Origin: Rhyzopertha dominica
Lineage: Eukaryota > Arthropoda > Insecta > Coleoptera > Bostrichidae
NCBI GenBank assembly: GCA_025024175.1
Contig: QCXZ01000041.1
Location: forward strand, 7,435,786-7,499,785
DNA length: 64,000 nucleotides
Direction: 5' to 3'
The notes under the pieces are model-generated. The model made no database searches, was not told the origin of the DNA, and worked only from the letters and a program-made list of their open reading frames with translations. Below are positions 33,721 through 45,678 of this stretch, one piece after another; position 1 is the first letter of the stretch; each line of letters opens with the position of its first letter. Position numbers and translations under genes: made by a program.

Positions 33721-34234
33721 AGATAAAAATGTTAAACTGGACTCAAAAGAGAGTACACTGCATATGCTGACGACACAGTTATATTCTACAGCGGGAAAAC
33801 AAAGAATGACTTGGAACATAATATCAAAACAAAAAAAAACAAACAAGAAATACAACTGAACATTAATATGAATCACAATCAACCTCATACTTAGAAATGA
33901 AAATAGATGATGAACTAATTTGGGACGAACATGCTAACAAAATAAGAACTAAATTGAGATCAACCATTGGTGCGCTCAGACATTGTAATTAATTACCTCC
34001 AGCGGCAGCGAGTGCAGTATACAGGTCCCATATATTAACACACATCATCTATGGCATCACAGCATGGTCGCAGTGCGGTGTGGGAGATTGTAGAAATTGT
34101 AGAAAGACTGACAAACAAAGCTATCAAGGTACTACATAAGTTTCATAACAGAATTTCAACAGCTCTAATATGTAAACCACAAGCAATTTGTGACTTGAAC
34201 AATTAGTGTTTTTAAACAACGTGACATTTTTATA

Positions 34235-35487
34235 CAGACTGTTTGACGAATGATAGTGAGCCTGACGAAATTAAAAATGTAATCCAAAATACATTCTCAT
34301 AGCCAAAAAACAGATATGATTTTGATTTATGGTGAATGCAAGAAAAATGCTTCCGCTGCTGCCCGTTTATATACAGACAACGTTTTCCAAATAGAAGAGC
34401 TCCTGCGGATACAATTTTCAAGAGACTTGAATTAACTTTAAGGACAAACTGGCCACCACTGAAAAAGTCAAGAGAAAGAACAGCAACAGGCCCTGACAAT
34501 GAAATGAGAGTATTGGAAATGATTCACGAAAATCCTCATATTAGTCAAAGGGTAGTCCCAAGAGCAACCGGTATTAGTCTGTCTTCAGTACACCGAATAA
34601 CTAAAGGCAATCAATTTCATCCGTATCACTTGCAATTCGTTCAGGCCTTAAAGAATACAGATTATCCTAAAAGACTGGCTTTTTGTAACTTTTTTCGGGA
34701 ACACCAAAATTTGAATGTGAGATTTTATGACATTTGCTTCTCAGATGAGGCAAGATGTTCTAATAATGGTGGAGTTAACAAACATAACATGTATTATTAT
34801 GCGCAAGAAAATCCACGTTGGATTCGAGAAGGACATTTTCAAACTATCTACTCGACNAATGTCTGGTGCGGAATATTGGGGAATCAAATTGTTGGGCGTT
34901 ATTTTTTTCGCGATACTTATCTAAATTTTTTAAGACACATTCTACCGGTACTTCTCCAGAATGTAAATTTACAAGTAAGACAAGATCTATGGTTCCAACA
35001 AGATGGGGCACCTGCGCATTATCATACAATAGTGCGAAATCATTTTGATTAATCCTTGGCCACCGAGAAGCCCGGATCTTACTCCTTTGGATTTTTTCTG
35101 TGGCGAATGGTAAAAGAGCAAGTATATCAAACACCAAATGAAAGTGTAGAATATTTAGAGAATAAAATACGTGATGCATGTAGATCCATCACTCCAGAAA
35201 TGTTAATGCATGTTAAAAGATCGTTTTGGGCACGAATTCAAGCTTGTGAAAACAGCGGAGGGAGACATTTTGAGCATTTGTTACATTAATGTTATTGAAT
35301 AAACATTTTTCAGAAATTAAATTTGTTTTACAGTACCGAATTTACTTAAAGCAAATGATTGAAATTTATGTCAAAATTGACGAATTGATACAGCTCTCTA
35401 CGTTTTATATTTTTTAAGACGATGATAATGTATTTTGGGTTGCTTTTTTAATTTCGTCGGGATCATTATGATTGGTGAAACATCCTT
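34235..35487 (+). mobile_element. IS630-type (DUF4817 group) transposon, nearly complete
   Basis: The ends are inverted copies of about 75 bases: left 34235-34310 with TGACGAAATTAAAAATGTAA and CCAAAATACATTCTCAT, right 35412-35487 as the reverse complement with ATAATGTATTTTGGGTTG and TTTTTAATTTCGTCGGGATC. TATA flanks both sides (34231-34234 and 35488-35491), consistent with TA-targeting. Length is 1,253 bp. It carries one transposase gene with frameshifts, and sits inside a LINE whose protein continues on the other side. Confidence 0.9.
34336..35289 (+). pseudogene. IS630-type transposase with two frameshifts
   Basis: The first frame (34336-35052) has a helix-turn-helix with RRAPADTIFKRLELTLRTN and ENPHISQRVVPRATGISLSS. 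The first catalytic Asp is in CFSDEA (about 34735), followed by NVWCGILGNQIVGRYFF (34858-34908). The second catalytic Asp is in LWFQQDGAPAHYHTIVRNHF (34988-35047). The third, SPDLTPLDFF (about 35068-35097), sits in the next frame, and LWRMVKEQVYQTPNESVEYL to the FEHLLH end (35098-35289) in yet another. All three acids are thus encoded, but two indels (near 35050 and 35097) and a stop break the gene. One N lies at 34857. Product: nuclear cut-and-paste transposase, now dead. Confidence 0.9.
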
Positions 35488-35929
35488 TATAAAAGTGTGC
35501 AAAATACAATAAAATCCAATTGTGATATAAGAAGAAAAAGTGAAATTCACAAGCATCAAACTAGACAAACAGAAAATGTGTACGGTGAGACAACAAGGAT
35601 TAATAATGGATTAAATAATTACAGAGCCATAAAAGACTATAATTCACTACCAACAGCCATTAAGCAGTTTGAAACAAAGGTACCTAAGAAATTAAGGATG
35701 GTTGAAGTTATTCATAATTAAGCAAACAAACAAATAAGTAAGATGGGTTGAGCTTTGATACCAGATTCACAATTTTGTTGTATTACTGTTTGAGCCAACT
35801 CGTTCGATTTTTATTTATCATAAATACATTGAACAATAGTTTGGAAAGATGATAAATAAGGACCTCATTTTGTGTTATCTGTCATATGTAGTTGTATGGA
35901 ATAAATCAAATCAAACCACTTTTAATTCA

Positions 35930-36400
35930 GAAAAGTGTTTTTAATAGCAAAATTGACAATAGAAAGTTTATTTCCGTGAAAGATAAGACGGACAAAGGTA
36001 ACAAAAGTGGTGTGTACGAAATTAATTGTGTCGTAATTTTAAAGAAATAGTTACATAACATAAAAGTTCCATATTAAATAATAGGAACTTAACTGACTTT
36101 TCAAAACGTGTAATTTTCAATCATACATTTGACAAAAAAAGATTTAAAATATTACATAACGTTCAAAACGGCATAAGGTTGGGATTTTTGGAACAGCTAC
36201 ACATAAACAAAGCACTTAACAACCCCCATAAAAATATCTGTAACGATCAAATGGAATTTCCTAGTTTGTTTATCAACGATGGCAGAAGTGTCACCCATTC
36301 ATAGGTATAGAGGGACGGTGGGATCTGTATCTAATTTTAAGCAACAGTTTCCTTTGTAAACTCTTTGAGAAAGNCCTAATAAGCCNAAACGTGTAATAGG
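35930..36400 (+). pseudogene. Penelope-like element 3' end with GIY-YIG remnant
   Basis: Plus-strand text KFISVKDKTDKGNKSGVYEI with NCV (about 35965-36035) matches the start of the PLE GIY-YIG endonuclease (KSGVYxIxC). The YIGQTxR part is deleted. HTFDKKRFKILHNVQNGIRL and GFLEQLHINKALNNP (36125-36235) match the end of that domain. Shortly after, at 36363-36392, comes the terminal signature TTTGAGAAAG-CC...GCC-AAACGTG, a decayed hammerhead-like motif typical of PLE terminal repeats. The RT domain is absent. Confidence 0.7.
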
Positions 36401-36519
36401 TTAAACTCAATGAAAACTGAAACATTACCAAGTGTTATAATTATTATATAATTACCCATACTTTACTATAGCCCGAGATGGGATATGTGTAAAAATATTC
36501 ATGGTAATAGACGACAAAA

Positions 36520-36595
36520 TTCATGTCTATGCTGTGATGTCTGCACCTCAACCAACTGCAGATAGATCTATTTCGCTGTCATTACAGCTCATCAG
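36520..36595. repeat. Dispersed repeat family R2, copy 1
   Basis: ATGTCTATGCTGTGATGTCT and ACTGCAGATAGATCTATTTC with GCTGTCATTACA match 60237-60313 in the same orientation, with an 8-base insertion (CCTCAACC duplicated) in the second copy. Function unknown. Confidence 0.75.
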
Positions 36596-36717
36596 TGCAG
36601 TTTAGATTTAGTGCAGACAGCAGGGCATAGAACTGGTTTTCCCTATATACCAAAGCAAGTGCAGTGGGGGGCCTGCTGTCAAATTGAAGTACGCAGTTGC
36701 ATGCCAATTTGCCAGGC

Positions 36718-36830
36718 TACAGGTCACTTCCTTTAGGAAGTAGTACCCGTTAAGGCAGCTAGGTGGCTTTGTCATCGTGTCAGTGTAATGCTGACAGATG
36801 GCATTGCCATCTAAATTCTTACGTATTCAC
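36718..36830. repeat. Dispersed repeat family R1, third copy
   Basis: About 110 bases matching 15662-15772 at roughly 90%. A 147-codon plus frame begins inside it (36798-37241) but shows no known domain. Confidence 0.8.
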
Positions 36831-37765
36831 CAATGTTTTAAACATCTTTTCAGTGTTTTTCTCAGTCCCTATACATCGGTGTTGTTTCCACGGCTTATTG
36901 TAAAACAGCAATCTACCAACCCCCATGCGGCTGGACGCCTCCCTCACCCGTCGAGACATATGTGTCTGCTAGAATTCTCATATATAACCCGGTGGTTGGC
37001 CACCTGCGCTCGTAGTATAATAATCATGTCACATAAAACAGAGAGATATCGGAAGACCGCCACCCCTGTAGCTATGCACCCTCGGAATTGCCACGTCTCA
37101 CTGCGAATTGTCAGAAATAGCGGAAAATGTAAGTTTTCTTTAGAGCATGACAGTTTAATGTTGGAGGAAATATTTATAAGTCGCTATGCTACCAACAGAA
37201 ACTGTAAAATATATAGACATAATATTGTGCGTTCGATATAATTATTCCTTCAAGAATGTTGTTAAAATACTTACACGTAAGTCCTTTGATGAAATATTTA
37301 GTCTTTATGTGCATATCTACACTATAACTTCATTTATCGAGGTTCATTACCTTTTCATGTTTTTGGTCAAGTGACAAACAGTAGTATAAGGGTACTATAT
37401 TCGGAAGATGGAACGGCGAGTTGATCCGTTCAAAAACAACATTATTTATGGTTTATATTTTATATATGCTTGCAAGAACGAAATACATGTTGTAAGATTA
37501 TTGAGGCGATTTTCCACATTTTTTGCGTGTATTAGTTTTAGCACTTCGTTATAATTATAATTCAAAATCTGCTGATAATTCTCAACAGTTAATTGCTCTT
37601 TACAAGTGGTATACCTGTCATAACTGTTTAGTTACGTGTTAACCATATAATTAGGACATAAAATTTAATGAATTCATTTGGGTAAAAGTTTTCTTATGCA
37701 CAAATCTTGATGAACGATTCAAACTTACTTAGCACATATGTAAGCTACAACAATACGCACACATA
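36831..37765. other. Spacer
   Basis: 36880-37100 is GC-richer; the overlapping 147-codon frame is not convincing as a gene. The remainder is AT-rich with nothing recognised. Confidence 0.4.
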
Positions 37766-38480
37766 CGAGGGAAAATCAATATTTACGGTCCCTGATATTG
37801 TAGGCGTTGACTGACAGTGAAATTCTTTGACGTATTAAAAGTTTATTTATTTGTTGTGACACTTGTTCAATAGTTTTGTTATTCGTTGTTTGTTAAAATA
37901 ATTTAGAATTTACGCGAAAGTGAAAAATCTGAGATACGCGCAGTTATAAAATATTTGCAAAAGAAGAGGTTGTTGCCAAAAGAAATGTGTATTAGGTGAG
38001 AGTGCTCTTTCTTACCAACGTGAGAACATGCAAAGGGTGCCGGACGACCAGTAACAGTCACTATTCAGAAAAATGTTAATGGTGCTGTACATGACATGGT
38101 GTAATGGCAGATAGGCGAATGACCATTCGTCGTGAAATTACAGACTTGTCATATGGCACAATGGAAAAAATATTAACAGATATTTTAGGTCTTAAAAGTT
38201 TTCTGCACGCTGGGTCCCTAGAATGTTGACGCCTGATCAGAAACGAGAGTCCTGCATTCTGAAGCCAGTCTGGCAAAGATTTCAGTAGACCCGGATGAGT
38301 TTCTCTGTCGATTTGTAACTGTTGATGAAACATGGGTGCACCATTTTGACCCAGAGTCAAAACAACAGAGTAGGGAGTGGCATCACAAGGGTTCTCCTCC
38401 ACCACGCAAATATTCAGATAATATAACTGGACACACAGTAACAGGTTTTTACTATGCCAACTTAATTTCAAGACATTGAC
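37766..38480 (+). pseudogene. Mariner transposase relic
   Basis: Starts near a mariner-like end, TACGAGGGAAAATCAATATT (37765). The protein is readable from ESEKSEIRAVIKYLQKK (about 37915) through shifted frames. Its best block, VDPDEFLCRFVTVDETWVHH then FDPESKQQSREWHHKGSPPP (about 38288-38400), has the first catalytic Asp in VDETW. An internal deletion joins PPPRKY to TGFYYANLI (about 38440-38465), removing the FWDAKGIL block. The second and third acids and the right end are missing. The 232-codon minus frame across 38076-38774 is antisense to it. Confidence 0.8.
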
Positions 38481-41400
38481 CCCCCCCCCCTCCCGGAAGA
38501 GTGAATCAGATAATATCAAAACAGTAATAATTATAGCATGGAGAGCAATTTTTATGAAAGAAACGTAGTATGTATTTATACATAACAAAATATTTGTTAT
38601 AAAAGGCAACAAATGAAAACGCTGAGAAAAGTTCATGATGCATAAATCCTTACTATGATAAAAGAAAGACATGAACGAAGTTGCTCCTATGCTGTTTTTT
38701 GGACATATAATATAAATTGTATTATAGATGATAATGTTTCTGATATGTATAAACATAAGACAACCACACAGCATGTCCTGAAGATTGGTTTGGCACTAGA
38801 ATAATTTTTGCAGCGCCTCAAATTTCTCTGGTTTTCTATTTAGAAGTTAAAGGAAATTCTAACTCTAAAATAACGCAGCATATCGTGCTTTCATTCAATA
38901 TTAATCATTTTACCATAAACAAGGCAAAATATTAGAAACAGCCATACAATTTTTGACGTATTAAACATCCTTTTTTAGATTCATTTGGATACGTTTTAAC
39001 TATAACTAACTTATATATACTTGTATATTTATATTGGCAGCAATATAATTGCAGAAAACCAAGGGTACACCGCACACCCCACTTCGCAGGTAGAGAATGA
39101 AAATATCAAATCAAATGCAAGTTGATCTTCTAGATTATAGGCCTGAAGTAATGCGGCCAAATGATGGCATAGTATTTCTGTAGGTGATACTATAATTTAG
39201 TAGCAAACTATGCATATCCACTCATTTTAAGGCTCTTTTTTGTTAAATTTTTAAAGGTCGCCAAAACTATATATACGAACGAGATGAGCAAATTCTACTA
39301 CGCGTCTCACAGCCCAAGATGCTCAGCAGCTCAGATATTTTTGTCGAATTTTACCTATTTAATTATACAGTTCCTATTGCTCATCTCGCGATTTTCATGG
39401 CGAATGACACTAATCTTTATAGCGTGGACACTACCGCTGAGGTTTGTTGCGTTTTTTAAACAATAATTCTCATTCAAAATAATAAGTTTGTAACAAGATT
39501 AGCAAAATGCATACTGGTTTCCGTTATTACTCAGCATTAACTATGGTCATATTTCCCACAATACTGGTCAAGCGGAGATACCTCATTTTCTTTACGGTTT
39601 AACTACTGCTGCATTCACCTCCAGTACGATCTTTCACGATCAGTGTCACAAATATGTGTAAAAGGTATATTACAACGCCACTTTGTGGAAGCATAAGAAA
39701 ACTGGGGGCCATCTGCATTTTGCATAATCTCAATCTCAATCTCATTTTCAATTTTTATATTTTAATAATTTATGTTTAATATTACTTAAAATTAAATATG
39801 TATTGGCATGTTATATTGCAAGTTGGCGAAAGCAAAATCTTAAAATTTTGCAACTCGAACAGTATTCACTTACTTTCGCAGTGGTGAATATTGATCAAAT
39901 TTAGATAACAAATCGCATAGCAAAGGTAGTAGATTATCACATAAGTAGAACAAAAAGATTTCAAAGTTACGGACATATTAAAAAATCCCTAGAAAGGAGG
40001 TCAGGTTGAAAAAAAATGAGAAAAGTTTAAGTTTTGCCAAAATGTTTGATTTGAGTGTTTAGCGGATTTGCAGAATGGTAATTTGCAACTGTTTTTGTTT
40101 TGTGACATTTGTTTGCATCGTGTGGTATAGGCTTGTATATACAAAAAAAGACGCGTTGTGTTTTGTTATTTTTTTGTCAGTAGACGCGTAATCTCACTTT
40201 TTCGTTTTCGTGCACTGCACTGCACCTTTGTACCTACTTGGACACAGTCGAAGCGCATCGCAAATTCCGAATCGATAAATATTTTAGTAGATTCAGACGG
40301 GCTATTATACAAGCCAAAGAGCATACGATGAAATTCCTAGAGTTTATTCTTGTTCTAGCATTTTGTGAATATGCCCTGTATTCGAATGTGCCCAATATGT
40401 TAACGATACGAGAACTTTTGAAATTAAAGGGTNGATAATTTATGTAGCGTTTCTATAATGTCTAAAATGTTTAATTCTTAAATTAACAGCAACTACTAAC
40501 ACGAAAGCATGGGTTTTAGAAAATCTGGAGTGTTTTTTTAATAGAGGAGGAATTTGTGTAACGTCAAATGTGCAGTACTTATAAACTCCAATGTTTTTGC
40601 TGTGAGTAGATGGCACAACAATAGAATACCTACCTGCCGTGTTTATCTGACTTTCTAACAATTAAAAACGTTCTTGCAGGGTGGATTTTCGTCTTAGATA
40701 TTTTCATTTATTTACAGGAAACATGCTAATATGGACTCAAACTCTTGAAAAANTTGTTTTCAGCATTAACACTANACGTGCCCTGAGCAAGAAGCCGGGC
40801 GTTCGTTCNCCTCGCGTATTTAAGGNGGGCTANAGTGTTGCCGCTTGGCATAGCTGTTAAAGTGAAGCAACCCGAAGCAATCGATAGCGCAATATCGCAT
40901 CGATTAGCGAACCACGCCCCGCGCATTGCCTGAGTTACGGACCTCTATCTGGCAGCACTCCACCAGCACGTTAGTCCATCCTATAACTTGACGCTTTGTT
41001 AACAGCCGGAAATAAATTATTTCTTCAGCTAGTTCAAACTTAAACTCACTTTATCGGTTCAAAGGAAACGAATCGCCTCTCGTCCTGAGTTTTATCCGAG
41101 GCTCTTGAATGCCATCCCGTAAATTGCGTAAATATTGTGATACAGGTCCTAATGCGCTAAGCCTCCTTCCCTGTGTTTGCTTTGCATGGGGCTGTTTTTT
41201 ATCTGGAAATCCCCATATCCCCATTTGACGACAAGAATGCATCTCCTGGGTATTACGCAGTGGACGACGCCCCTTGCTTTTTAAGTAGATAAGATACGTC
41301 CGTTGCAGCGAATCGGTTCTGTATCCAGCATAAAGTGTTGCATTTCCTTGAAAACCAAATCTTTTACTTCTGTTCAATTTCTATCATAATATGCAAATCA

Positions 41401-41560
41401 CAGAAATTGAAAGCACGGACTTGTTTTTGCAATATATCTGCTGACACAATCAAGGCAATCATTTCCTTAAAGCGCAAAACTTATAACATATACGTCAAAT
41501 CCATTTGTGTTTTGCTGTACGGCAAGAAAAGGTTTCGTATATGAAACATCAGCTACAAAC
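38481..41560. other. Long spacer with GC-richer islands
   Basis: No gene recognised over 3 kb. 40730-40990 is GC-richer with several N bases. 41040-41310 is another GC-richer patch, with a 108-codon minus frame (41051-41377) whose product (for example LSALGPVSQYLRNLRDGI) I cannot place. Both could be conserved non-coding DNA or exon relics. A short plus frame at 40238-40436 has no motif. Confidence 0.35.
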
Positions 41561-43150
41561 TACTGGTAGGAAACTTGACTTCATTTAAGAAAGCTAAGTA
41601 TAAGAATGCTAGAAACATTATTAGTTAGGATATAAAAATATGGACAGCGTTTTTAATCACTTTACAAATAATCACTGCACAGAGGTCACTGAAAGCATGA
41701 AGATCAGTTGTCTCATCTTCGATTAATAAATCTACACCTGGCATAGATGGCAGAGATCTAAACATGCTACAATTACTATTTCTCAAATCTGGAGAAGCCC
41801 TGCTTCAGCTAATAAACTACTCCTTGCAATCCAAAGAGATTCCCAAGATATGGAAACGCTCAATTGTAGCTCCAATAGCTAAAATTCCGATAGTTAAGGA
41901 TGTCGGAGACCTCCGCCCTATAAATAAATTACTGGTTATTGCAAAACTAATTGAAGATATTGTAGCTACTGCTTTGATGAATCTCTTGAATAAATTTAAT
42001 AATATATTACCTGTCAATCTTGGTTTCGCCCTAAACACAGTACTTAGTCTGCACTTACTAAAGTCACTAATGATATTGTAAAAGAGCTCGGTAACTCCAG
42101 AGTTACGTATATCGTTCTATTGGATTTCATTTAAGCTTCCAACGTTATTGACCACGATTTACTGCTAGCAAAATTAAGCTTCTATGGTGTAGATGGCTTC
42201 CTTTTACGCTGCTTTGAAAATTATCTTGTGTCTAGGTATCAATGTCTACAGTTAGGAAGTGACTGTTCTCATGAGCTTATGCTGTGTAGGGGTGTGCCAC
42301 AGGGGAGCATCTTGAGCCCTCTATTATTTGCAATTTGTGCAGCAGAGCCCTCGATGCTCACTTGCAGGTATTACATTTACGCAGATGATACTCAGGTGTA
42401 TGATCCCTGCCATCCTTCAAACTCTAATAATTGTCTGCGTGAACTAAAGCAGAATTTGTCTGTATTATCGCAATGGGTTAATTATTTATCCTTATAAATG
42501 TGTGGCAAAGTGTATTGGATTTAAAGTTATATGTGCTAAATCTTCGACTTCGTTAACTTTTGCTTGATAATCAACGACGTGATTGTTGAATTCGTAAATT
42601 TTGCTAAAATTTAGGTATATATCTCGACTCTCAATTTGACTTTTGTTCATACGTAGACAATAGCGTATAGTAGGCTTACTACATTCTTCCCAAGGATGTA
42701 AAATGGAAGTTGCTACAATCTATTGTTATTAGTTTATTTTATTATTGTAGTAATATTTACTACTGGCACTTTAATGGAGAAATGCAGAGGAGAATTCTAA
42801 CGGTTAAATGTTTGTGTAAGATTTGCTTGCAATTATAGTCGATATGATTCTATTACTCCTGTATATATCAGAGAAAATAGATTTAGAGTGTTTGCATCTA
42901 TTTGAATGTGCACATTACAAAATTATAAATAATAAGAGTTTGAATGCTCTTTTTCCTATCGTGTCGCTGTCGTCTTCAATGACTATTATAATTAAATTTG
43001 TTTATTAAATCTTGCTGGACAAGCAGAAAAATAATAACTTTTTAAGTATTATTATTATTGTACAGTTATGCGGATAGCTTTCTTCTTTCTTCTGTTGTAT
43101 CCAATGCTACTAATGTATGATTGACGTCAATAAATAGATTGTTATTATTA
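41561..43150 (+). pseudogene. LINE (Jockey/CR1 type) RT to 3' end
   Basis: Blocks in order: STPGIDGRDLNMLQLLFLKS (41738-41800), IPKIWKRSIVAPIAKIP and DVGDLRPINKLLVIAKLIE (41842-41955), IVLLDFIxASNVIDHDLLLA (about 42113-42172), CRGVPQGSILSPLLFAICAA (about 42286-42346), and the catalytic box YIYADDTQVY (about 42376-42403). The C-terminal part follows in pieces to about 43010. The 3' end has AATAAA at 43130 and TTATTATTAT at about 43141-43150. An undamaged QGS and YADD but several frameshifts; 5'-truncated. Confidence 0.87.
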
Positions 43151-43965
43151 TCTGCACACACTACTCTAGTCTAAGAATTTCGTAAAATGTACGCTCAGCT
43201 TCAATAAATTATTACTTATACAGTGCGCAAATAAAGAACTTTCAAACATGTTGAATTATAAGGTTTCGATAAAATGCTGGTAAAATGTTTCAAAAGTGTC
43301 TTCCTTGTATATGTGATATATTTGCTTTAATTCCAAGAAAGTTTCAAATAACAAGGGGGATCATGTTACACTTAATTTGGAAGTAAAGTATCAAGCAACG
43401 ATCTATGAAACTGACATATGCAGAGGGTTTTACAGCTTGATGGTCGGCCGTCGTAAAGTATTGTATTGTAAATGAGGGTTTTTACAACCTAATGGTCGGC
43501 CGTCCTAAACTATCGGGATTAGTGGCACGCTTCAAAGTTCCTAAGTGGGCCGTATTCGAAAACATCTTGTTGGCTAAAATTTTAACTTTTCCACTATATA
43601 TTTTTGAAATTTGTTAGTTATAATAATTTAGCAATCAATAAAACATAGAAGCTTTTATAGTAAATTTTATTTAATGCAGACCTGATGCTAACTGGCGCTA
43701 TCCGCGATCTATTTTTATGTGATACTTTATTGGGTTTAAATTTTCCGATGTATAAAATAAAAGCCTTTGCATCTCATAACGAATTTATACAAATTTAATA
43801 TAAAAACATACAAATTAGTAAGTAGAAAATTATTTACATTTGTTGGAAAAAATTTACAATAAAAAATTTATACAGCACCGTATCGATTATGTTAGTAAGC
43901 ACATTACAAGAGTCACAAACTAAAAAAAAATACTCACTATCACTGCTAAAATCACGATTCACTTC
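43151..43965. other. AT-rich spacer with a 51-bp direct repeat
   Basis: GAGGGTTTTACAGC...ATGGTCGGCCGTCGTAAAGTAT (43423) recurs as GAGGGTTTTTACAACC...ATGGTCGGCCGTCCTAAACTAT (43474), period 51. A word TACAGTGCGCAAATAAAGAA at 43220 resembles a Tc1-type end but no partner was found. Confidence 0.55.
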
Positions 43966-43969
43966 TATT

Positions 43970-44700
43970 ATTAATTCTTATATACGATTCGCTCTGTACC
44001 GATTTTCAAAGTCCAGTACATGCCGCACTGAATTTCTCCATGCATCGACACTTGTTATTTCAGCTTCGTGTCTAATTTTTAGCAGCATTTCATTGCTAAA
44101 TTTTCCACCGGTGTTCCCTCGTCGAATTCTTTGTTTCAGCTGCCTCCATATCATTTCAATAGGGTTGAAAATGCAATGATATGGGGGTAATCGTAGAATG
44201 GTGTGTCCACATTCAGAAGCGAGAATGTCAATTTTAAATTTCTTCGAAAAAATTTTTTGTGCCAAGCACTTCCAACAATTGTTTTCTTGTGTAGTCCTCT
44301 TCGAAATATAAATCTTCTTTTCTTAGAAACTCTTGAATGGTTTTTTATATAACAGGACGATTGCTGGAATAACATTATTCTTGTACATATTGAGGTTATG
44401 TTCACGTCCAAAGAATTATAACACAATAACTAACAATAACGGGGAATGGACATCCCAATGTCCATTCCCCGTTATTGTTAGTTATTGTATTATTCTTGTA
44501 CATTTCATAAATGTTTCTTCTAATAAGATCCGCGTGAGTTGCAGTAAATTTTTTAAAGCTGCCCTTGTCGGATCTTATCTTTCTCTTTGAAGGCCCGGAT
44601 TTAACAATTCTCCAGATGGTTGATCGTGGAGTTCCAGTCACTTCTGCCGTTTTATCTAAAGGTTGCTTCTCGCTATCACATTCCAATAATAATACCAAAT
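43970..44700 (-). pseudogene. DD34E Tc1/IS630-type transposase, internally deleted
   Basis: The N-terminal part on the minus strand (44698-44490) reads LECDSEKQPLDKTAEVTGTP then RSTIWRIVKSGPSKRKIRSD, a helix-turn-helix, and ends at ADLIRRNIYEMYKNN. The middle is replaced by a hairpin (44423-44488). Another piece, VSKKRRFIFRRGLHKKTIVG (about 44330-44270), and the C-terminus (44265-43978) FKIDILASECGHTILRLPPY then HCIFNPIEMIWRQLKQRI follow. The third catalytic residue, Glu in NPIEMIW, is kept. The first two acids are lost in the deletion. TIRs not identified. Confidence 0.78.
44423..44488. repeat. Perfect 31-bp hairpin with 4-nt loop
   Basis: Arms 44423-44453 and 44458-44488 are exact reverse complements (core ACAATAACTAACAATAACGG ... 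), with loop CCCA. The 15-mer ATTATTCTTGTACAT occurs just after the right arm (44489-44503) and also before the left arm (44374-44388). It is not a terminator in this genome type. It looks like a local rearrangement scar inside the transposase relic. Confidence 0.97.
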
Positions 44701-45655
44701 AATGCTCATTGATTTATGTGTACGGAAAAAAAGTCATTGGTATAAAGTGCTCTTTCTGTGTCAGGTATAGTCGATTTTAGTATAACTAGGATGTACACAT
44801 CATCAATTTTTGTTACTAGATGATGACTTACCTGTACACTAGCGCTGAGTATATACTTGTATTAATATGTGTTAAGGGGGGGTAAGGAAAATTTTTGTAT
44901 TCCAATTATATATGTTTACTTTACAGTAGTTTTCCAAATTATATTTTGGTTCTATTTCTTACCTGGTTTGTTATTTCCTACTCAACTGTTATTAAAGAAA
45001 ATATGATTTTTTCACCCTTCAGTAAAATGCTAAAATGGACGCTTTTTGCTATCGCTTGGCTTTCTGGGCCTACCAGAGGGCAGTTAAAAGCTAGAAGTGA
45101 TAGTCTTTAGTAAGCTGGCGTGCCCTGTAATCGTGCCAGCGCCTTCGTCTCTCTGCTTTCAGCCTAATCTGAAAGTTTCCATTTAAAGCCGATGGAATAC
45201 GATACTCCACCAGTAATGGGTAAATACCGAAGATGGGGAAATTCTATACCGTAGGAGGTGCGGAAACGGAAATTAGCTGATCGTTACACTCTACAGCAGT
45301 GACGCCTTGGAGGAGGGGAGAAGGCAGAAAGAGCACAATGGATTGCCCCGTGAGTTTTGCATCATTTTCTCGTAGCGTGTGTTCCATTCGACATTTTTTA
45401 TACCATTGGGGGGGGGGTAGACCTTACTCTCGAAGCATGAAGTACATTTAAAAACATTCAACAAAAGTATAGTCATTCATGCTACTCTTAGGTATCAGGA
45501 ATTTTTGCATTTGAAATAGGATAAACTCAAGAAAGCATGAAAATATGGTCAGTAGAGACGCTACATGGATATAACATCAAAAGTTCTTTAATAATAAAAT
45601 ATTTGTTGAGTCGCTTTATTAATAATTTTATCGCGAATTTTAAAACTGGAATTAG
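44701..45655. other. Spacer
   Basis: Nothing recognised. 45030-45350 is slightly GC-richer, and a run of eight or more G lies near 45410. Confidence 0.45.
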
Positions 45656-45678
45656 ACCTGCCTTTTATTATTATATAC

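Larger units (their letters stand above)
33750..35917 (+). pseudogene. LINE RT and C-terminus, split by an IS630-type element
   Basis: Plus-strand blocks: AYADDTVIFYSGKTKNDLEH (about 33762-33820; catalytic YADD intact), SYLEMKIDDELIWDEHANKI (33888-33945), IERLTNKAIKVLHKFHNRIS-like text (34100-34160) and a CDLNN-VFLNNVTFLY stretch ending at the insertion (about 34190-34232). It resumes after the insertion with HNTIKSNCDIRRKSEIHKHQ and LNNYRAIKDYNSLPTAIKQF (35498-35670), ending with a stop near 35719. The 3' end carries GGAATAAATCAAATCAAA near 35899-35917. The 5' half is missing. Confidence 0.8.

Noticed and set aside
36798..37241. 147-codon plus-strand frame
   Set aside because: Begins inside repeat R1 and shows no domain; not supported as a gene.
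38076..38774. 232-codon minus-strand open frame
   Set aside because: Its right-hand part is antisense to a recognisable mariner transposase (37.9-38.5 kb) and the left part is AT-rich, without any domain. A chance frame.
44423..44488. Hairpin as transcription terminator
   Set aside because: There is no bacterial context and it sits inside a eukaryotic transposase relic.
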